A stretch of DNA of 64,000 bases from Staphylococcus arlettae (lineage in GTDB: Bacteria > Bacillota > Bacilli > Staphylococcales > Staphylococcaceae): assembly GCF_002902345.1 (NCBI RefSeq), contig NZ_PPQB01000005.1, positions 215,702 through 279,701 of the forward strand. Direction: 5' to 3'. The translations under genes were made by a program, and so were the position numbers. The notes under the pieces were generated by a model that worked only from the letters and a program-made list of their open reading frames with translations, was not told the DNA's origin and did not search any database. Shown one piece after another: positions 42,547 to 51,176 of the stretch (the first letter of the stretch is position 1; every line of letters starts with the position of its first letter).

Positions 42547-42584
42547 TGAGCTATGCTATGTATTTAAAAAAGGAAGTTATTGAT

Positions 42585-43226
42585 GTGGATAAAAACCAAA
42601 CATATTTATTAAATTTACACAAACAAACAGATAATGAGATAGAAAAATTAAGACCTTTCGCAGAAGAAAATCAAGTCCCAATTGTCGACAAATTATCATT
42701 AGATATGATTAAGCAGCTGATACGTGTCCATTGCCCTAAACATATCTTAGAAATTGGTACCGCAATCGGCTACAGTGCTATGCAATTTGCTTCGGTAAAT
42801 GAACAAATACATGTTACTACAATTGAACGCGATGAGAAAATGCAACGACTGTCTAAACAACATGTGACTCAGTTTGGTTATGATGATCAAATAACACTTG
42901 TTCAAGGTGATGCGCTAGAGCAATTTGAAAATGTTAGTACACATAGTTATGATATGATATTTATTGATGCTGCTAAAGCACAATCTAAAAAGTTTTTTGA
43001 ACTCTATAGCCCATTGTTAAACGAACAAGGAATGGTTATTACAGACAATGTTTTATACCATGGTTTTGTTGCTGATATTGATGTTGTAAGGTCACGTAAT
43101 GTTAAACAAATGGTAAAAAAAGTTCAGCAATATAATGAGTGGTTAATGAATCATCCTGATTTTGTTACTAATTTTCTTAATATAGATGATGGCTTAGCAA
43201 TCTCAATTAAAGGAGAATCAAAATGA
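42585..43226 (+). CDS. trmR: tRNA 5-hydroxyuridine methyltransferase TrmR
   Basis: TrmR (YrrM) methylates 5-hydroxyuridine 34 to 5-methoxyuridine in tRNA. The GTG at 42585 lies eight bases after AAAAAGGAAG and gives 213 aa starting MDKNQTYLL; an in-frame extension from 42546 overlaps the leader hairpin. The class I O-methyltransferase fold shows ILEIGTAIGYSAMQFA (SAM loop, about 58-73), TTIERDEKMQ and YDMIFIDAAKAQ (about 122-133). It overlaps trhP1 by four bases; the two downstream genes make its substrate. Confidence 0.88.
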   Translation: MDKNQTYLLNLHKQTDNEIEKLRPFAEENQVPIVDKLSLDMIKQLIRVHCPKHILEIGTAIGYSAMQFASVNEQIHVTTIERDEKMQRLSKQHVTQFGYDDQITLVQGDALEQFENVSTHSYDMIFIDAAKAQSKKFFELYSPLLNEQGMVITDNVLYHGFVADIDVVRSRNVKQMVKKVQQYNEWLMNHPDFVTNFLNIDDGLAISIKGESK

Positions 43227-44146
43227 CAGAACTGTTAGTTACTCCAAAATCGATAAATCATATAACAACTTTGATAGCAAAAGGCGCTGATGCATTCGTT
43301 ATCGGTGAACAGAAGTTTGGCTTAAGGTTAGCTGGAGAATTTAATAGAGATGCGATGAGAGAGGCTGTATCATTAATACATGACCATGGGAAAAAAGCCT
43401 ATGCAGCCGTAAATGGTATTTTTCATAATTATCATTTAAATGCCTTAGAAGACTACATCAATTTTTTACACGACATAAATGTCGACCGTATTATCTTCGG
43501 CGATCCAGCAGTAATTATGTATGTGAAGCAACAAAATAATCCAATTACTTTACATTGGGATGCTGAAGCTCTTGTTACTAATTATTTCCAATGCAACTAT
43601 TGGGGAAATAAAGGCGCATCGCGTGCAGTTTTAGCACGTGAATTAAGCTTAGAAGAAATTATAAACATCAAACAACATAGTGAAGTAGAAATAGAAGTAC
43701 AAGTTCATGGTATGACGTGTATGTTTCAATCAAAACGTATGTTATTAGGTAATTATTACACTTTCCAAGAACGTCAAATGAAAATTGAGCGCAATAACAC
43801 TAATAATACATTGCTATTATATGATGATGAACGTGATAATAAATATCCTGTTTATGAAGATTACAATGGTACTCATATTATGTCACCTAATGATATCTGC
43901 TTAATAGAAGAGTTAGATGCGTTGTTAGAACATGGTATTGATGCCTTAAAAATTGATGGTGTGTTACAATCAGAAGAATATATCAATATATGCACAGCCC
44001 AATATAGAGAAGCTATTGATTTGTATAATGAAGATCCAGAAATGTATGAAGATGAAAAATTTATGCTTGTTGATCCTATAGAAGCAATACAACCTGAACA
44101 TCGCCCATTTGATGAAGGCTTCTTATATAAACAAACGGTATATTAG
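43223..44146 (+). CDS. trhP1: tRNA uridine hydroxylation factor TrhP1 (U32 family, YrrN)
   Basis: Together with TrhP2 this U32-family protein is needed for prephenate-dependent hydroxylation of U34 in tRNAs in Bacillus. The 307-aa product has the family pattern LVTPKSINHITTLIAKGADAFVIG and VQVHGMTCMFQSKRMLLGNYY. Only one of the cysteines seen in TrhP2 remains in this motif, so it is unlikely to hold the Fe-S cluster alone. The start ATG overlaps the trmR stop (ATGA). It was formerly annotated as a peptidase U32. Confidence 0.87.
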   Translation: MTELLVTPKSINHITTLIAKGADAFVIGEQKFGLRLAGEFNRDAMREAVSLIHDHGKKAYAAVNGIFHNYHLNALEDYINFLHDINVDRIIFGDPAVIMYVKQQNNPITLHWDAEALVTNYFQCNYWGNKGASRAVLARELSLEEIINIKQHSEVEIEVQVHGMTCMFQSKRMLLGNYYTFQERQMKIERNNTNNTLLLYDDERDNKYPVYEDYNGTHIMSPNDICLIEELDALLEHGIDALKIDGVLQSEEYINICTAQYREAIDLYNEDPEMYEDEKFMLVDPIEAIQPEHRPFDEGFLYKQTVY

Positions 44147-44157
44147 GAGGCTTAAAC

Positions 44158-45423
44158 ATGAAAACAACAGCTGAAATAGCATTACAGCAAACAACAATTA
44201 AAAAACCCGAATTACTTGCACCAGCTGGTAATTTAGAAAAGTTGAAAATTGCGGTACATTATGGCGCTGATGCAGTGTTTTTAGGTGGCCAAGAATATGG
44301 TTTGCGATCAAATGCTGATAATTTTACAATGGCAGAAATCAAAGAAGGTGTAGAATTCGCCCACAAATATGGAGCTAAAATTTACATTACAACTAATATC
44401 ATTGCACATGATGAGAACATGGAAGGTTTAGACCAATATTTAATCGATTTAGAGGCTACAGGTGCTACTGGCATAATTGTAGCAGATCCGTTAATTATTG
44501 AAACTTGTAAACGAGTAGCACCAAAATTAGAAATACATTTATCTACTCAACAATCATTATCCAATTATAAAGCAGTAGAGTTTTGGAAAAATGAAGGTTT
44601 AGATAGAGTGGTGCTAGCTAGGGAAACAGGTGCCATGGAGATGCAAGAAATGAAAGATAAGGTTGATATTGAAATAGAAGCTTTTATTCATGGTGCGATG
44701 TGTATTGCATATTCCGGTCGTTGTACGTTAAGTAACCATATGACAGCTAGAGATTCAAATCGTGGAGGGTGTTGTCAAAGTTGTCGTTGGGATTATGATT
44801 TATTAGAGGTTGATACATCTGGAGAACTTGATTTGTTGTATGATAATGAACAGGTTACACCATTTGCTATGAGTCCCAAAGATTTAAAATTGATAGAATC
44901 AATACCCAACATGATGAATATCGGCGTAGATTCATTAAAAATAGAAGGCCGTATGAAATCAATGCATTACATAGCAACTGTGGTTTCAGTATATCGTAAA
45001 GTTATAGATGCTTATGCTGCAGATCCAGACAATTTTAAAATCCAGCCCGAATGGTTAATCGAATTAGATAAATGTGCTAATAGAGACACTGCACCAGCAT
45101 TTTTTGAAGGCACTCCTGGATATGAAGAGCAGATGTTTGGTGATCAAGACCGTAAGAAAACAACATATGACTTTTGTGGTTTGGTACTTGATTATGATGT
45201 TAATAGTCAGATTGCAACTATTCAACAACGCAATTATTTTAAACCTGGTCAAGAAATAGAATTTTTCGGCCCTGAAATTGAAACCTTCAAACAAGTAGTG
45301 ACACACATTTACGATGAAGAAGGTAATGAATTAGATGCAGCAAGACACCCATTGCAAATTATTCAAATAAAAGTAGATCGTCCTATTTATACGCACAACA
45401 TGATGAGAAAGGAAATTCGCTGA
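44158..45423 (+). CDS. trhP2: tRNA uridine hydroxylation protein TrhP2 (U32 family, YrrO)
   Basis: TrhP2 is the larger U32 protein of the hydroxylation pair. The 421-aa product has [30 protein letters not shown] at the start (residues about 16-46). The U32 signature [18 protein letters not shown] follows at about 180, then [10 protein letters not shown] at about 202-211. The four cysteines there match the Fe-S ligands known in the family. A C-terminal beta-barrel domain (about 335-421) likely binds tRNA. AGGAGG precedes the ATG, and udk overlaps its stop by one base. Confidence 0.92.
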   Translation: MKTTAEIALQQTTIKKPELLAPAGNLEKLKIAVHYGADAVFLGGQEYGLRSNADNFTMAEIKEGVEFAHKYGAKIYITTNIIAHDENMEGLDQYLIDLEATGATGIIVADPLIIETCKRVAPKLEIHLSTQQSLSNYKAVEFWKNEGLDRVVLARETGAMEMQEMKDKVDIEIEAFIHGAMCIAYSGRCTLSNHMTARDSNRGGCCQSCRWDYDLLEVDTSGELDLLYDNEQVTPFAMSPKDLKLIESIPNMMNIGVDSLKIEGRMKSMHYIATVVSVYRKVIDAYAADPDNFKIQPEWLIELDKCANRDTAPAFFEGTPGYEEQMFGDQDRKKTTYDFCGLVLDYDVNSQIATIQQRNYFKPGQEIEFFGPEIETFKQVVTHIYDEEGNELDAARHPLQIIQIKVDRPIYTHNMMRKEIR

Positions 45424-46046
45424 TGACAAGTACGACCATAATAGGTATTGCCGGTGGCTCAGGTTCTGGCAAAACCACAGTTACAAATGAAATTATGAAA
45501 AATTTAGAAGGTCATAGTGTTGCACTTTTAGCTCAAGACTATTATTATAAGGATCAATCCCATTTATCATTTGAAGAAAGATTAGAAACAAATTATGATC
45601 ATCCTTTTGCGTTTGACAATGATTTGCTAATCGAGAATTTAATTGACTTGAGAAATGGTAAAACTGTAGAAGTGCCTACATATGATTATAAAAATCATAC
45701 GAGAAGTAGCGAAACAATTGCATTTGCACCAAAAGATGTTATTATCGTAGAAGGTATATTTGCGCTGGAAAATAAAACATTAAGAGATTTAATGGATGTT
45801 AAAATTTATGTTGATACAGATGCAGACTTGCGTATATTAAGACGGTTATTGCGTGATACAGAAGAAAGAGGACGTACAATGGAATCTGTTGTTAACCAAT
45901 ATTTGAATGTTGTACGACCAATGCATAATCAATTTATTGAACCTACTAAAAAGTACGCAGATATAATTATTCCCGAAGGTGGAAGTAATAAAGTTGCAAT
46001 CGACATTATGACTACAAAAATCCAGACTTTAGTTAGTAAACAATAG
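45423..46046 (+). CDS. udk: Uridine kinase
   Basis: Udk phosphorylates uridine and cytidine. The 207-aa P-loop protein has [13 protein letters not shown] (8-20), [18 protein letters not shown] and VIVEGIFAL. It overlaps trhP2 through TGATG and precedes greA, the same order as in Bacillus (yrrN-yrrO-udk-greA). Confidence 0.96.
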   Translation: MTSTTIIGIAGGSGSGKTTVTNEIMKNLEGHSVALLAQDYYYKDQSHLSFEERLETNYDHPFAFDNDLLIENLIDLRNGKTVEVPTYDYKNHTRSSETIAFAPKDVIIVEGIFALENKTLRDLMDVKIYVDTDADLRILRRLLRDTEERGRTMESVVNQYLNVVRPMHNQFIEPTKKYADIIIPEGGSNKVAIDIMTTKIQTLVSKQ

Positions 46047-46074
46047 TATTATAAAGGTAAAGGAAGATGACATT

Positions 46075-46551
46075 ATGGAAAATCAAAAGCAATATCCAAT
46101 GACCCAAGAAGGTTATGACAAATTAGAAAATGAATTAGAAACATTAAAGACAGTTAAAAGACCAGAAGTAGTAGAAAAAATTAAAGTTGCACGTTCTTTT
46201 GGGGACTTATCTGAGAACTCAGAGTACGATGCAGCTAAAGATGAACAAGGTTTCATTGAACAAGATATTTTACGTATTGAAAATATGTTACGTAATGCTT
46301 TGATCATTGAAGATACAGGTGATAACAATCAAGTTCAAATTGGTAAAACAGTTACATTTGTAGAATTACCTGGTGATGAAGAAGAAAGTTACCAAATTGT
46401 AGGTTCAGCAGAAGCAGATGCATTTAACGGTAAAATCTCTAATGAATCACCAATGGCTAAAAGTTTAATTGGTAAAAAATTAGATGATGAAGTTCGTGTG
46501 GCATTACCTAATGGTGGCGAAATTAATGTTAAAATTGTAAATATTAAGTAA
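46075..46551 (+). CDS. greA: Transcription elongation factor GreA
   Basis: GreA stimulates transcript cleavage in backtracked RNA polymerase. The 158-aa protein has an N-terminal coiled coil (about 10-75) with the acidic tip [18 protein letters not shown] (about 41-58) and the C-terminal FKBP-like domain ending VKIVNIK. It closes the tRNA-modification operon at a strong terminator. Confidence 0.97.
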   Translation: MENQKQYPMTQEGYDKLENELETLKTVKRPEVVEKIKVARSFGDLSENSEYDAAKDEQGFIEQDILRIENMLRNALIIEDTGDNNQVQIGKTVTFVELPGDEEESYQIVGSAEADAFNGKISNESPMAKSLIGKKLDDEVRVALPNGGEINVKIVNIK

Positions 46552-46571
46552 AAATAATGTAAAATTATAAT

Positions 46572-46608
46572 AATACCCTGAAAACTTCACTGTTTTTAGG
46601 GTATTTTT
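46572..46608 (+). terminator. Rho-independent terminator after greA
   Basis: AATACCCTGAAAAC pairs with GTTTTTAGGGTATT (one mismatch) and is followed by TTTTG. Confidence 0.88.
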
Positions 46609-46750
46609 GTGCAAAAAATGTAAAATTATATATGTACGGAATTGTTGTGATTTGTTAAATTGGTTTAGATAATAATTTAAAAAGAATTAGATTATTGTGC
46701 GACACTGTAATTATTAAACCTAAGAATATTAAACTATTAAATGGTTTTTG

Positions 46751-46778
46751 CTATTTAATTGATATATCAATTAAATAG
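46751..46778. promoter_or_regulatory. Perfect 28-bp palindrome, candidate operator of the pxp-acc operon
   Basis: CTATTTAATTGATA is followed without spacer by its exact reverse complement. It abuts the -35 region of the presumed operon promoter, a typical repressor or activator site. No regulator gene is adjacent. The T/A-rich sequence has no T tail, so it is not a terminator. Confidence 0.7.
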
Positions 46779-46807
46779 TAAACAAAATAGAAAGTAAATG
46801 ATATAAT
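46779..46807 (+). promoter_or_regulatory. Probable promoter of the pxp-acc operon
   Basis: TAAACA (46779-46784) and TATAAT (46802-46807) are 17 bases apart. The -10 is perfect and the -35 weak, in line with an activator- or repressor-controlled promoter next to the palindrome. Confidence 0.5.
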
Positions 46808-46865
46808 ACAAAGGTATGACTGTAATTATCTGATAATTATAATAACTCAAGGGGGGGGTTTTTTA

Positions 46866-47597
46866 TTGGAAACGAAAATTCTAAATGAACAAACTATTAT
46901 TTATTATTTTCAAAATGAAATAAATCCAGAAATTTTTCAACATGTACAAGTAGCGACAGAGTATATTAAGCAACAAGATATTCCAGCAATTTTAGAAGTT
47001 ATTCCTTCATATCGTGCTATCATGCTTACAATTGATATAACGAAGGATAAACCACAAAACATTATCAATCAGTTGCAACTCGATACGTTAAATCTAAATA
47101 ATACTGAAGTTAATCAGCCAAAAAGAATTATTAATATTCCAGTGTGTTATGGAGGGGATTATGGTCCTGATTTGGAAGAAGTGGCTGCCGTACATAACCT
47201 ATCTACAACACAAGTGATTGATTTACATACTAAAGAAGACTATTTGATATACTTACTTGGCTTTATGCCAGGCTTTCCATTTTTAGGTGGTTTAAGTTCT
47301 CAATTGCATACACCAAGAAGATCAGAACCGCGTACACAAATTCCAGCAGGTTCTGTAGGGATAGCTAATAATCAAACAGGGTTGTATCCTAAATCTTCAC
47401 CCGGAGGATGGCAAATCATAGGACAAACACCAATTGAAGTTTTTAATATCGAACGACAACCCATGTGCTTGTATCAGCCAGGTGATTATATTCATTTTTA
47501 TAGTATAACTACTGAAGAGTTTCAGCACATTGTCGAACAACAAAGCGCAGGTAATTATAACTACGAAGGGTTGGTGACATTAACTGATGAGTATTAA
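46866..47597 (+). CDS. pxpB: 5-oxoprolinase subunit PxpB (KipI-like, AHS1 domain)
   Basis: PxpB is one of three subunits of the bacterial 5-oxoprolinase and is homologous to half of the carboxyltransferase domain of urea carboxylase. The 243-aa product has GGDYGPDLEEVA and the AHS1 signature YLLGFMPGFPFLGGL (about 122-136), then TPRRSEPRTQIPAGSVGIA and GGWQIIGQTP. It starts at TTG 46866, seven bases after an unusual ribosome site of eight consecutive G. pxpC overlaps its end by 11 bases. Confidence 0.9.
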   Translation: METKILNEQTIIYYFQNEINPEIFQHVQVATEYIKQQDIPAILEVIPSYRAIMLTIDITKDKPQNIINQLQLDTLNLNNTEVNQPKRIINIPVCYGGDYGPDLEEVAAVHNLSTTQVIDLHTKEDYLIYLLGFMPGFPFLGGLSSQLHTPRRSEPRTQIPAGSVGIANNQTGLYPKSSPGGWQIIGQTPIEVFNIERQPMCLYQPGDYIHFYSITTEEFQHIVEQQSAGNYNYEGLVTLTDEY

Positions 47598-48594
47598 AAT
47601 ATTAAAGTCTGGACTCTTTTCAACGATACAAGATTTAGGTAGGTTTGGATTTCAGGATCAAGGATTTTCTATAGCTGGTGCAATGGATGAATATGCGTTC
47701 ACTTTAGGTCAAAAGTTAATTGGAAATGAAGGACCTGCTATTGAATGTACATTAATTGGACCAACGATCGAATTTATGAGTGATAATACTATTGTAATAA
47801 CAGGGGGTTGTTTTGATGCTAAATTAAATGATGTGAAAATTGCACATCAGACTGTTGTTGCAGTAAAAAAAGGTGACGTGCTTTCTTGCAATCAAGTATT
47901 ACGAGGTGCTAGAGGGTATATTCTATTCGGTCGACCTTTAGCAATATCACAAATAGCTGGAAGCTATTCAACGCATACTAGAAGTAATATTGGTGGTTAT
48001 AAAGGGCGTAAATTGAAAAAGAATGATGTCATTAACACAAAACAATGTAACCGCTATCAAGAACGTATAGGTTACTGCTATGAGGATGAAATCGTAAATT
48101 ATGATGCGACGACAATACATATTGTAGAAGGACCACAATTCGAAGCATTTTCATCAACTGCGATTACAGATTTAGTAAGTACTGAATTTACTATTTCTGA
48201 AAATGCAGATCGTATGGGTTATCGTTTAAATGGTACAACCATTCAACCGCAACAATCAGCGGACATTATTTCTGAACCAGTAGCCTTGGGTAGTATTCAA
48301 GTTCCAAATGATGGTAATCCAATTATTTTATTAAATGATAAACAAACTGTAGGCGGTTATACCAAAATAGCTAATGTGTGTCAAAGTGATTTATCAATAT
48401 TAGCGCACAAAAAACCTGGTGATAAATTAAATTTTCAATGGATTTCTATTAAAGAGGCTACTGACAAATTGATTGAACAAAAACAAAAATTTGCAGAAAT
48501 ACTAACATCTATTGATGAGCAACCACAATTTGATTTAACTCAAATGCGCAGAACTGCTACTAAAATCAATACATTATTAAAAGGGGAATTATAA
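47587..48594 (+). CDS. pxpC: 5-oxoprolinase subunit PxpC (KipA-like, AHS2 domain)
   Basis: PxpC pairs with PxpB and corresponds to the second half of the urea-carboxylase carboxyltransferase domain. The 335-aa product shows MSIKILKSGLFSTIQDLGRFGFQDQGFS, then GAMDEYAFTLGQKLIGNEG (about 31-49), GARGYILFGRPLAI and the AHS2 motif SENADRMGYRLNG. It is translationally coupled on both sides (11-base overlap with pxpB, one-base overlap with accB). Confidence 0.91.
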   Translation: MSIKILKSGLFSTIQDLGRFGFQDQGFSIAGAMDEYAFTLGQKLIGNEGPAIECTLIGPTIEFMSDNTIVITGGCFDAKLNDVKIAHQTVVAVKKGDVLSCNQVLRGARGYILFGRPLAISQIAGSYSTHTRSNIGGYKGRKLKKNDVINTKQCNRYQERIGYCYEDEIVNYDATTIHIVEGPQFEAFSSTAITDLVSTEFTISENADRMGYRLNGTTIQPQQSADIISEPVALGSIQVPNDGNPIILLNDKQTVGGYTKIANVCQSDLSILAHKKPGDKLNFQWISIKEATDKLIEQKQKFAEILTSIDEQPQFDLTQMRRTATKINTLLKGEL

Positions 48595-49028
48595 TGAAAT
48601 TAGATCAAATAGAACAATTAATTAAACTTGTAAAAGAAAATGACGTTAAGAACTTCAAATATAAAGACCATTCCAGTGAAGTGGAAATCGACTTTACGTC
48701 ACCACAACAAACAACAGGGACGCAGTATGCAACGATTGCTAATGAGGCGAATGACAACACTCAAGCAGCTACTCAAAATAATTCAACTGCAAGTCAAACA
48801 ATTACAGCACCTATGGTTGGAACATTTTTCTTACAAGATGAAAAAGAACTTACTAATCCTTTAATACAAGTTGGTGACGAAGTTAAAAAAGGTGATGTCG
48901 TAGGTTATATAGAAGCTATGAAAGTTTTGAATGAAGTAACAAGTGAGGTAGAAGGTAAAATTTCAGAAATCACTGTCGAACATGGTGATAATGTAGAATA
49001 CAATCAAGTTATTATCAAAGTGGATTAA
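48594..49028 (+). CDS. accB: Biotin carboxyl carrier protein (AccB-type, pxp-linked)
   Basis: The 144-aa protein carries biotin. An N-terminal segment (about 1-30) is followed by a Thr/Asn/Gln-rich linker (31-67). The biotinyl domain has TAPMVGTFF (about 70) and EAMKVLNEV with biotinyl Lys110. It overlaps pxpC by one base and is followed by a biotin carboxylase gene. The operon has no carboxyltransferase AccA or AccD, so this is probably not the fatty-acid acetyl-CoA carboxylase set but a dedicated carrier. Confidence 0.9.
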   Translation: MKLDQIEQLIKLVKENDVKNFKYKDHSSEVEIDFTSPQQTTGTQYATIANEANDNTQAATQNNSTASQTITAPMVGTFFLQDEKELTNPLIQVGDEVKKGDVVGYIEAMKVLNEVTSEVEGKISEITVEHGDNVEYNQVIIKVD

Positions 49029-49056
49029 TTAACTTCTAGAAAAGGGGGCATTTGTG

Positions 49057-50418
49057 ATGCATCGATGTTTAGTCGCAAATAGAGGCGAAATTGCAGTACG
49101 CATTATTCGTGCATGTCGAGAATTAGGTATAGAAACAGTGGCAGTTTATGCTGTAGGAGATGAGCAAAGTTTACATGTTAGTCTCGCTGATCAAGCAGTA
49201 TGTATTGGAGAAGCAAACGCTTTAGATAGTTATTTGAATCAAGATAGAATTATTAGTGCAGCACAAATTACTGAGTCGACTGCAATTCATCCAGGCTATG
49301 GTTTCTTATCTGAAAGTCCTTCATTTGCGGATAAAGTAGAACAAAATGGCTTATATTTTATAGGACCAACTAAAGAAACAATGGAGTTGATGGGGGATAA
49401 AATTACAGCAAGACAAACTGTTGACGCAGCTAAAGTCCCAATTATACCAGGATCTAAAGGCGCTGTAGAATCACTTTCAGAAGTTGAAACGATTGCCTCA
49501 GATATTGGTTACCCACTCGTGTTAAAAGCCGCAAGTGGTGGTGGCGGTAAAGGGATTAGGATTGTTAAATCTAGAGATATGTTAGAAAAGTCTTTTAAAG
49601 AAGCTAAAAGTGAAGGTAAAAAGTATTTTGATGACGATCGTATTTATGTAGAAGCATTTATTCCTGTTGCAAAGCATGTAGAAGTACAAATTGTGGGAGA
49701 TGGGGAGCAAAATTATGTACATTTAGGCGAACGTGATTGTTCTGTACAAAGAAAAAATCAAAAATTAATTGAAGAATCACCATGTGCAGCATTAAGTGAT
49801 AAACGACGCCAACAAATATGTAATGATGCAGTAGCTGTGGCGCGAGCAGCTAATTATCGAAGTGCTGGTACAATAGAATTCTTGGTAACAGCAGATGATT
49901 ATTATTTCATTGAAATGAATGCCAGAATTCAGGTTGAACATACAGTTACTGAAATGCGTACCGACACTGATTTGTTACAAACACAACTATATTTAATGCA
50001 ATATAATAAATTGCCGTTCACTCAAGAAGATATTCGATTTAGTGGTCATGTAATAGAGGCACGTATTAATGCCGAAAATCCTGAACAAGGATTTCAACCT
50101 TCACCAGGGACAGTACAAGCATTACATTTACCTCAAGGCTTTAATGTGCGTGTAGATTCTTTACTTTATCAAGGTTATACTGTATCACCGCATTATGATT
50201 CTTTAGTAGCCAAAGTTATTATAAAAGCCGATAACAGATCATTGGCGATATCTAAACTTAAAGTTACATTAGATGAAATGGTAATAGATGGTTTTACTAC
50301 AACAGCAGATTTTTTATATGCAGTTTTATCTTATCCTACATATGCGAATGGAAATGCTGAAGACGTTGATATTAAGTTTTTAGATAGACACCAAATTATA
50401 GGAGGTAGAAATTCATGA
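49057..50418 (+). CDS. accC: Biotin carboxylase (AccC-type, pxp-linked)
   Basis: The enzyme carboxylates BCCP-biotin with ATP and bicarbonate. I choose ATG 49057 ([18 protein letters not shown], 453 aa) after AAAGGGGG; a GTG lies three bases earlier. The ATP-grasp glycine loop [14 protein letters not shown] (about 158-171), [17 protein letters not shown] and the catalytic [14 protein letters not shown] are present. In that motif Ala and Thr replace the more usual Thr and Pro. It overlaps pxpA through ATGA. Confidence 0.92.
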   Translation: MHRCLVANRGEIAVRIIRACRELGIETVAVYAVGDEQSLHVSLADQAVCIGEANALDSYLNQDRIISAAQITESTAIHPGYGFLSESPSFADKVEQNGLYFIGPTKETMELMGDKITARQTVDAAKVPIIPGSKGAVESLSEVETIASDIGYPLVLKAASGGGGKGIRIVKSRDMLEKSFKEAKSEGKKYFDDDRIYVEAFIPVAKHVEVQIVGDGEQNYVHLGERDCSVQRKNQKLIEESPCAALSDKRRQQICNDAVAVARAANYRSAGTIEFLVTADDYYFIEMNARIQVEHTVTEMRTDTDLLQTQLYLMQYNKLPFTQEDIRFSGHVIEARINAENPEQGFQPSPGTVQALHLPQGFNVRVDSLLYQGYTVSPHYDSLVAKVIIKADNRSLAISKLKVTLDEMVIDGFTTTADFLYAVLSYPTYANGNAEDVDIKFLDRHQIIGGRNS

Positions 50419-51173
50419 AAGTAGATTTAAATTGTGATTTAGGGGAATCATTTGGTAATTATACAATAGGTAATGACAATAATATTATACCAGTTATTAC
50501 TTCAGCTAATATTGCTTGTGGTTTTCATGCAGGTGATGAAAATGTTATGTATCAAACGATTAAACTAGCAAAAGAAAATAATATAGGTATAGGAGCGCAT
50601 CCGGGTTTACCAGATTTACAAGGATTTGGTAGACGTAATATGGATTTATCACTTTCAGAAATCTATAATTTAGTAGTTTATCAATTAGGTGCTTTATCTG
50701 CATTTTGTCAAACGCAGAATGTTAAATTGAACCATGTTAAACCTCATGGTGCGTTATACCAAATGGGGGCAAGAGATAGTGAAATTGCGCAAGCCATTGC
50801 ACAAGCTGTATATGATGTAGATAATACGTTAATCTTTGTTGGGTTATCAAATACATTATTAATTTCAGAAGCTCAAAAAATTGGTTTACAAACTGCATCT
50901 GAAGTCTTTGCTGATCGCCGTTATGAGGAAAGTGGTCAACTTGTAAGTCGAAAAGAAAGTGATGCACTCATAACTGATACAAATGAAGCAATTGAACAAG
51001 TATTAAATATGGTGAAAAATCAAAAGGTAATTGCTAAAACTGGTAAGGAAATAGATATTCAAGCAGATACTATTTGTGTACATGGTGATGGTCAGAATGC
51101 TTTAGTTTTTGTTACGCAAATCCGAGAAAAGTTATCAAATGAAGGTATTTTGATAACTAAATTAGGGGGATAA
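50415..51173 (+). CDS. pxpA: 5-oxoprolinase subunit PxpA (LamB/YcsF family)
   Basis: PxpA is the subunit that, with PxpBC, hydrolyses 5-oxoproline to glutamate using ATP. The 252-aa product has the family start [16 protein letters not shown], then [16 protein letters not shown] (about 31-46), [17 protein letters not shown] (about 57-73), [12 protein letters not shown] and [10 protein letters not shown] near the end. The conserved His/Asp/Asn residues suggest a metal site. The gene is fully coupled to accC, and the NRAMP-like transporter starts 3 bases after its stop. Confidence 0.93.
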   Translation: MKVDLNCDLGESFGNYTIGNDNNIIPVITSANIACGFHAGDENVMYQTIKLAKENNIGIGAHPGLPDLQGFGRRNMDLSLSEIYNLVVYQLGALSAFCQTQNVKLNHVKPHGALYQMGARDSEIAQAIAQAVYDVDNTLIFVGLSNTLLISEAQKIGLQTASEVFADRRYEESGQLVSRKESDALITDTNEAIEQVLNMVKNQKVIAKTGKEIDIQADTICVHGDGQNALVFVTQIREKLSNEGILITKLGG

Positions 51174-51176
51174 TTT

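Noticed and set aside
48594-50418. The housekeeping acetyl-CoA carboxylase accBC pair
   Set aside because: The genes are embedded in and coupled to the pxp genes; a second, separate accBC pair would be expected elsewhere in the genome, though this cannot be seen here.
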